The translations under genes were made by a program, and so were the position numbers. This document shows, one piece after another, positions 58,116 to 64,000 of a DNA stretch of 64,000 nt. The notes beneath the pieces were generated by a model. The model was not told the origin of the DNA. It did not search any database and saw only the letters and a list, made by a program, of their open reading frames with translations. Positions within the stretch are counted from its first letter, which is position 1; each line of letters opens with the position of its first letter. Origin of the DNA: Simmondsia chinensis. Its lineage: Eukaryota > Streptophyta > Magnoliopsida > Caryophyllales > Simmondsiaceae. The stretch is taken from NCBI GenBank assembly GCA_018398585.1, contig JAGTTD010000019.1, forward strand, positions 1,835,702-1,899,701, in the 5' to 3' direction.

Positions 58116-59939
58116 TTAGAAAAAAGAAGTATATTCAGATAAATATCAAAACTATTTTAATATTTTTAAATATAAGCAAAAAAATAGTATTTCTTCACCC
58201 ATATTAATTGATTCTACAAAAGGTTACCTCGAAGGAAGTTGTTTTCCCACAACTCAGCCAAAGGGGCCATAAATTAAATAAAAGGCATAATCATAGCTTG
58301 TTCGTGTTGTTACTTACGAGAATACAAGGTTAGGGTTGTCCTTGCAGAGCTTTGCACCTTTAAGATATGGGTCGGAATGTTCAAGCTTTTTAGAGAGAGT
58401 ACATTTTCCTTAATTGGTTTTATTGCTTCTATCGGGTTTTGTTGTGTTATTTTGTTATGTGTTTTTGCATTGTTTGATCTTGCTTTGTAGGCTCTGTGCT
58501 ACGCTTGAGGCATATCCCTTGTAGTTCTATACATAACATTTTTTAATTCATTATATTACACGCTGATTTATCAAAAAATTATTACAACTGAGAAACAAAA
58601 AAGCTTACAAGTACCTTATGTGTCGAATTTAACCCTATGTACAACTTTATTCATATCTTTTCACAAATCTAATGAAGAGATTACTGGTCTCAAATTCACT
58701 CTGTGAGACGTGTATAAACTTCTGAATGGAAAGTGCTTATAAGAATACTGCTATAAACACCCTTGTTATCAAGAAAAAACAATATGGGGCACGTTGGCAC
58801 GCAATTTCATTGGTAATCCCAATACCAAAAGAAAAGAATTTTGTTAGCATTACACACAGACAAACATGATTTTTCAGAGACAGCATAATTAAACAGATAG
58901 ATTTTTTACATGTGTACATATGAATAACTAACCTACCAGGTGCATGCTAAATAGACTAGCTTCGGGTAAGGGTAAGGGTGCCACAGGAGACATTGGGCCG
59001 CAAGTTTAGCAGGATTCTGAATGATGATGTAGTAGTTCGAACGACTCATTGATATTCGCTTGTTGTTTCCCTTACCGTCATAGAAAAATATATCATGTCT
59101 TGTTACCCAACACCATCTTCTTCTTCATTATTAATCTATTAGCTGCCGATGCTTTGGTTTCCTATGATATAAAAAATGTAAATATTTAAATCTTTCTCTT
59201 TTTGTGGAGACAAAAAAAAAATTGTTACAACGTCAAGAATATACTTAGCTCAAAGTACACGAGGCAAGGCTCCATGTGACTAAGGACCTAGCCTTGGCTA
59301 GACCTCGTATTAGCAACTCAGTCAGTTATCATGCTCGTGTTAAGAGACACACGCATACCAATATACAACAATAGCGTAATCAAATAAACAATGTAATGCA
59401 GTTGTTATATATAAATATATATTCAGAGGTGCAAGCTTCTAGGTTTTTTGGGTTATATCGTGTTGTACTGTGTTTCTCTTTTTTGTACTTTTGAGGGCTT
59501 TTTTGGCTCCGTACGTCGGTATTTGTATCGAGAGTTATCTCTAATTAGGGGGAAAATCATTAACATCTATTTACATATCCCCAACAAATAAAGCTATAAG
59601 GAATTTTTTTTTTTGTCTTTTGTTGTTTTGATTCTCTATATTTCATTAGTTTTCAATTCAAATTAGTAAAATAATTAAAAAATAAAAAATAAAAATATTT
59701 AAAAATATAATTTTCAATTCCAAAAAGTTCAAAAATTGTAAATAGAAAATAAAATTATGCCTTTCCTAAATTGAATGATAAAAACTTAGCAATAGCTTTA
59801 TATTCTAACAAATATATACGAACACATGCAATTACTGAAATATTCATCATTAACAAGTACTCATAAAAACTCATTAGAAAATTAAAAAAAAAAAAGAAAA
59901 ACAAAAGTGAAGTAAAAGGAAAAAAAAAAAAAAAACTTA
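58116..59939. other. Spacer and probable 3' flank of the bHLH gene
   Basis: No gene is recognised. 58950-59160 is GC-richer than its surroundings and on the bHLH side, so it could be distal 3'UTR; this is a guess. A/T-runs at 59884-59935 abut the bHLH stop codon. Confidence 0.3.
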
Positions 59940-62900
59940 CTAGGACTGAATCTCGGTAACCAATCTTTGCTGCAACCACGCAAGATCAATGCAAGTCGTG
60001 TCAATGGTCTGTCTCCAAATTTCACATTGCAATCAATAAAGAGAATGCTAGCGGCATCGTGATTCGTAAAATAAAGGGTGCCCAATTAAATGCATAAAGC
60101 TTCCACCGAAGCAGAATTTGACATAGGGATCAAATATATGTAGTATTACTCATGAATTATATCATGTATGGTTCGCAATGATCACTAAATTGTTGCAGTC
60201 CGGTGTTAGAGAGTTTTTAGAAGTTAATTTATTGGTATAATTGACAGCTCGATTCACGTAAACACCATCATGCAAATTATTTATTTTACAATGTTCCCAT
60301 TTCCACCTTGCAGAAACTTGTTTGCCATCCCCTTCCTCTTGTATTCGATATCTCTGTTTTACATTTGTTCCAATCTGTGGGTTGTACAGACTTTTATCTG
60401 TCTTTTTCATTGTCCACTTGTATTGATACCGAACGTTAAGTCTATCTAATTCTTGACAAAAAATCAAAGCTAACCCTAAAGTTGAGTTAGGTTAAGCAAG
60501 TATACCTCACAATGAATAACACAAATCCACCTCTCATTCACTTTTGTAGATGTGCAACAAGCCACACTAATCCCTTCTTCTAGTAATAAGTTGAGCACCC
60601 TTGATAGCGGTGAGGCTCCATTAGGGCTTCCAATCGAAACCCTAATTTCGAAATCTGCCATCCCGGGAAATAATTCAACAGTGATGTCTTCTGGCGGACA
60701 AGTACTTGTGCTTCCGCTTCCAATCTCTAAATCGGCTGATGTTGTTGTTCCTTTAGTAAGTGCATCCCGCTCGTGTTCTAGCTTGCTAATATTCTGTTTT
60801 AGGTCTTTAATGTAATTTGAAGCTTCCGATATATGATCACTTATAGAACGCTTCCCCTAACATCATATATTCCCATCACTACAAACATTCAAAATACTCA
60901 ATGGATAAAGGTCGATAGTTTTGTACTTGACATAGCAATAACAACAGCAATCATGACAACAACAACATTCCAACATTTTTCTTGCTATGTGAAGTTAGCT
61001 ATGTAAATCAAAGTATGGCTCCAACGACAACAATGCGAATAGTATTTTTCTTTCCAATAGTTGCTAAGAAAAATTCGCGACACGAAAATTGACATCTCAA
61101 AAAGAGATCCAAAAAGCACACACAAAGTGCAGGAAAAGGGAAAATAACAAGAAGCACCTATAAAAGCTTGACATTTATCGCATGATGTGATTAGCATGAT
61201 TTATATATATCGAGGTATTGAAACTCATCAATTACATTCTCTTCTCGTTGAAAAAATTAGTGAGCTATTTTAAACTAAGGTAGGAAAAGGCCTCGTAACG
61301 TACCAGTTTAAGAAACATGGTGATTCGAGATTTGTCCCTCTTATAGCTTAACTTTGACTTTTAAGCTTCAATTCTTTGGTTTCTCTCTGTTTTGTATTTT
61401 TGTCCTATTTTGATCATGTTCGTACTCTATTGAGGCAACATTTTTGACTCCCCGGTATTTAATTATTAAAAAAAAGGCCTTAAGAGCTTTTTAAATTAGA
61501 ATAGATGACTCAAAATATATGAGTTGAACCATATCCACTCAGAAATTGAGTTGGGATAATTACCACTACATCAATCTTTAACCTCAAATTTACAAATTCG
61601 AGAACTATACTACCAAATCCCACACGTTCTTCCAAGAATCACATAAAAAGACTCAGTTTTACGTTCTAAGAAAATACGGTTTTCGATTTTTTATTCTTTT
61701 ATAATATGTCAGCTTTTGTATTGTGATTTTTTTGCTAATTACGAAAAAAAAAAGAAAATATAGTTTTTGATTTTTTATTCTTTTGCAAGACATCTTGAAA
61801 AACTTACTTCTATTATTTCAAGTTTTCCTTTACAATTATACGAGTCGGTTGGGTGTGCTTCTAAATCCTGAAGACCTATTTGTATCGTTTGTATTTATAA
61901 TTTTTTTGTTTTTAAATAACTAAAAGCCTTATTTTGGCAACCAATTTTTAAAATTTTTTGTTTATTTGTTTAACCTTTTCCCTAATATAGGCAAAAATTA
62001 AAAAAAATTAAAAATACAAATTTCAAAAATTAAAAACCACTAAATGTTATCTAATTTTCACCTTGCCTAAAAAGCACTTGAAGAATAGAATCAAGAGCTA
62101 CAAATTTTGCATTGATTAGTGAATTAGTGGGTTACTATAATTCACATTCACCAAATTTTCCCCTAAAGACTCAATCTTGATAACATTTTTTACCGATAAA
62201 CTAATTTTATTGTACTTTAAAAACTGTACCCACTTGATAAACCCGCAAATGCAGGGCCGGGCAAGGGAGGCTGTACACAGTCTTACTCTACGCATTCAAG
62301 GTGTTACTCTCAAAGGAGGCTGTGTCCGAAAACCCCAACCTGAGAAGAAGAGAGGCACTATACCAACAATCGTCAACCCAAAAAAAAAAAAGGAAAACTA
62401 TCTAAAAAACATGGACAGTATTTTTACTATTGATTATAACTTCATGAACTGTACCCACTTGATGATCCATGAAAAGAAAGTCAGTCTTGACGTAGCCATA
62501 AATATTATTGTCTCTATACTGCCAATTATTGAAAGAAAAACACTATCAATGTCAAATAACTAACTATTCTAAAAGTTTAAGTTAATAGGCGAAGGTCCAG
62601 GAATAGCTTTATACTCTAACATGCCCCCTCACACTAATGCCAATTTGGCTTAAAGCGTGGATTATGCACAGGCTCATCTCATACTGTGTGCTTAAATTGT
62701 TTTAATATTGAAAGTGGGAGCTGCTGAGATTCGAACTCATGACCTCTTGGTCAACCAGGCTCGGATACTCTAACAACCAAAAAAAAAAAAAAAAAAAAAG
62801 AGTCTACCTTGATATACTGAAGAGGGAGAAGAGATCGGAGAGAGTTATGGAGGGATGACATTTCTTGCCTCCTTTGCCGTTCAATTTCTCTATGGATTTC

Positions 62901-63080
62901 CTTTCTCTTATCATCATTTACTGATTCGCCACGACGACCCTTTTTAGTGCTTCCTTTTCTCGAGCTGCTACTTTGAAGAGAAGCGAAATCAAACCCGAGA
63001 TCTGATTCTTCAACCTTGTGATGTTGTGCATCACTAGGGCTTTGAAAAGAGAGGTGGCCGCTACGATTGAAAGGAAACAT
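59940..63080 (-). CDS. bHLH transcription factor (bHLH36/118/120/126-like)
   Basis: On the minus strand exons 63080-62808, 60856-60506 and 60008-59940 join in frame with GT-AG introns to 230 residues. The ATG at 63080 is the first in the leader, which carries telo-box repeats (AACCCTAACCCTAAC at about 63160-63175). The basic region NDDKRKEIHREIERQRRQEM has His63, Glu67 and Arg71, the H-E-R set needed for E-box contact. Helix 1 (SSLHNSLRSLLPLQYIK) is interrupted by intron 1 at the usual place, and helix 2 follows (GKRSISDHISEASNYIKDLK). An ACT-like C-terminal region comes next. The last exon encodes only 22 residues (TIDTTCIDLAWLQQRLVTEI...), matching the LQQRL end of this subfamily. The 2-kb intron 1 contains a LINE/SINE tail and a tRNA-like repeat. 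The role is nuclear transcription control; targets are unknown. Confidence 0.88.
62239..62446 (-). mobile_element. LINE/SINE-tail insertion in bHLH intron 1, 17-bp target duplication
   Basis: Perfect duplications AACTGTACCCACTTGAT lie at 62222-62238 and 62447-62463. The minus strand has CTCAGGTTGGGGTTTTCGGA, CACAGCCTCC and CCCTGCATTTGCGGG of the shared tail. Upstream of that lies about 100 bp of unrelated AT-rich sequence with an internal T-run, which is also inside the duplication. There is no 5S head and the (TTG)n end is lost. Confidence 0.7.
62570..62785 (-). repeat. tRNA-like dispersed repeat in bHLH intron 1
   Basis: On the minus strand CTGGTTGACCAAGAGGTCAT, the B-box GAGTTCGAATCTC and TATTAAAACAATTTAAGCAC follow the order of the 32370-32520 copy. 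The tRNA-like part abuts a 20-nt T tract (minus strand; A tract at 62780-62799). Confidence 0.45.
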
Positions 63081-63775
63081 GACCAAGACAAAGTAAGAGA
63101 TAAGTTGTGATTTTAAAGGAGATGATTAATGAAGAGCGAAAGATGAAGAAGATATGGTTGTTAGGGTTAGGGTTTGGATTATGGAGCCAACAAAAAAGTT
63201 AAATTAATAAAAGGGTTGATTAAAAAGTAATTAGGGTTGGAGGTATTATGGGAGGAAGAATCCCGGCAAATCTTCTCAATGCTCAATAAACAAAAGCAAA
63301 TAACTTCAATGCTATTAATACACATAAAATATCCGAAAGGCGCATACACAGTGTGAGAAAGAAAAATAATAAATATATTCATAAGAATAAGACTGAGTAT
63401 ACCATTTGAAAAGCACACAGAAAATATATACAATTTTATAATATATAAGTAAATTTAGTATATGGTCAATTATTTATCTAGAGTTTTTCTTTTTTTGTTG
63501 GTCTGCGCCTTTTGTTTTTTAAACCTTGGTGAGCGTTTTGGGCCTCGCCTTTGTGAGTATGTGCCAACTTTTGTGTTGTGAGTTATCTCGTTAATTATTT
63601 GAAACGAGTCAATTTGATGTCATTTCTTTTTTATAATTTTTGGTTTTAAAAAACACTAGTAATCAAGCGTTGAAAATACATTTTTTTTTTCTTGTTTTTG
63701 GTTTCCTAAAAACGTATTTTCAAAAATATAGTTTCTAGTTTGCAAAGATAAAAAAAAATAAATATATAGTACTAT
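63081..63775. other. Upstream region of the bHLH gene
   Basis: 63081-63180 is the probable 5'UTR and core promoter, with telo-box repeats. Further upstream the DNA is AT-rich with no gene recognised. Confidence 0.4.
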
Positions 63776-63890
63776 ACAACAACAACAACAAACCCAGTGC
63801 CTCCAAGGGCTCCCGCAAAAGCAGGGTCTGGGGGGATATTTGTACGCAGCCATCCCTCTCCAGGGGGACCCCCAGGGGGTATATATTACT
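63776..63890 (-). mobile_element. LINE/SINE tail only
   Basis: On the minus strand GGCTGCGTACAAATATCCCC, CCCTGCTTTTGCGGGAGCCC and GCACTGGGTTTGTTGTTGTTG match the shared tail. The flanks ATATAGTACTATA / ATATATTACTATA resemble a decayed duplication. No 5S head. Confidence 0.75.
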
Positions 63891-64000
63891 ATATTTATAT
63901 TAATTTTGTTTTGTCACATATATTTTATTATTATTAATAAACGGCGTTGATACTCAATATTATTACAAAGTGGGCTTGACGAGGTGGATGAAGTCCGGAA

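Overview
The window is nuclear DNA of a eudicot plant; I cannot place the order or species. The evidence is split genes with short plant-type introns, a plastid Ycf20-like gene, a plant-type 4-hydroxyphenylpyruvate dioxygenase (HPPD), a TRM/DUF4378 protein, AT-rich spacers, and many retroposons. Six protein genes are supported. All but the single-exon YCF20-like coding region and the edge-cut pseudouridine synthase had to be assembled across introns from splice signals and reading frame.

Layout. 1-1021 (minus): 5' part of a TruA/PUS1-type tRNA pseudouridine synthase, cut by the window edge. 4182-4649 (plus): YCF20-like thylakoid protein, probably with a 5'UTR exon near 2740-2904, divergent from the first gene. 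6605-12995 (plus): five-exon zeta-crystallin-type quinone oxidoreductase. 13.0-25.3 kb: repeat-rich spacer. 25394-29418 (plus): five-exon TRM/DUF4378 protein. 29.4-44.6 kb: repeat-rich spacer with an organelle-derived insert. 44651-50928 (plus): three-exon HPPD. 51-59.9 kb: spacer with a decayed 21-bp tandem array and a retroposon cluster. 59940-63080 (minus): three-exon bHLH transcription factor. The genes are not functionally clustered. The Ycf20-like protein (photoprotection) and HPPD (plastoquinone and tocopherol supply) both serve plastid metabolism, but nothing here links their regulation.

The main signal is a mobile-element partnership. At least nine insertions carry a head derived from plant 5S rRNA, including the A box/IE/C box internal promoter. 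The head is fused to a tail of about 125 bp that is also the 3' end of 5'-truncated RTE-type LINEs in the same window (21718-22861, 24041-24596, 35954-37352), and about eight further insertions consist of that tail alone. Several copies have target-site duplications of 11-25 bp. This is the expected structure of a 5S-derived (SINE3-type) SINE mobilised by an RTE LINE through a shared 3' tail. Near-full-length copies share a defined 5' terminus (ACCAAAGAGG), two subfamilies are visible, and the tail has a conserved hairpin. Other repeats include tRNA-derived SINEs, Copia-like LTR fragments, long-inverted-repeat MITEs, and a short insert matching plastid 23S rRNA.
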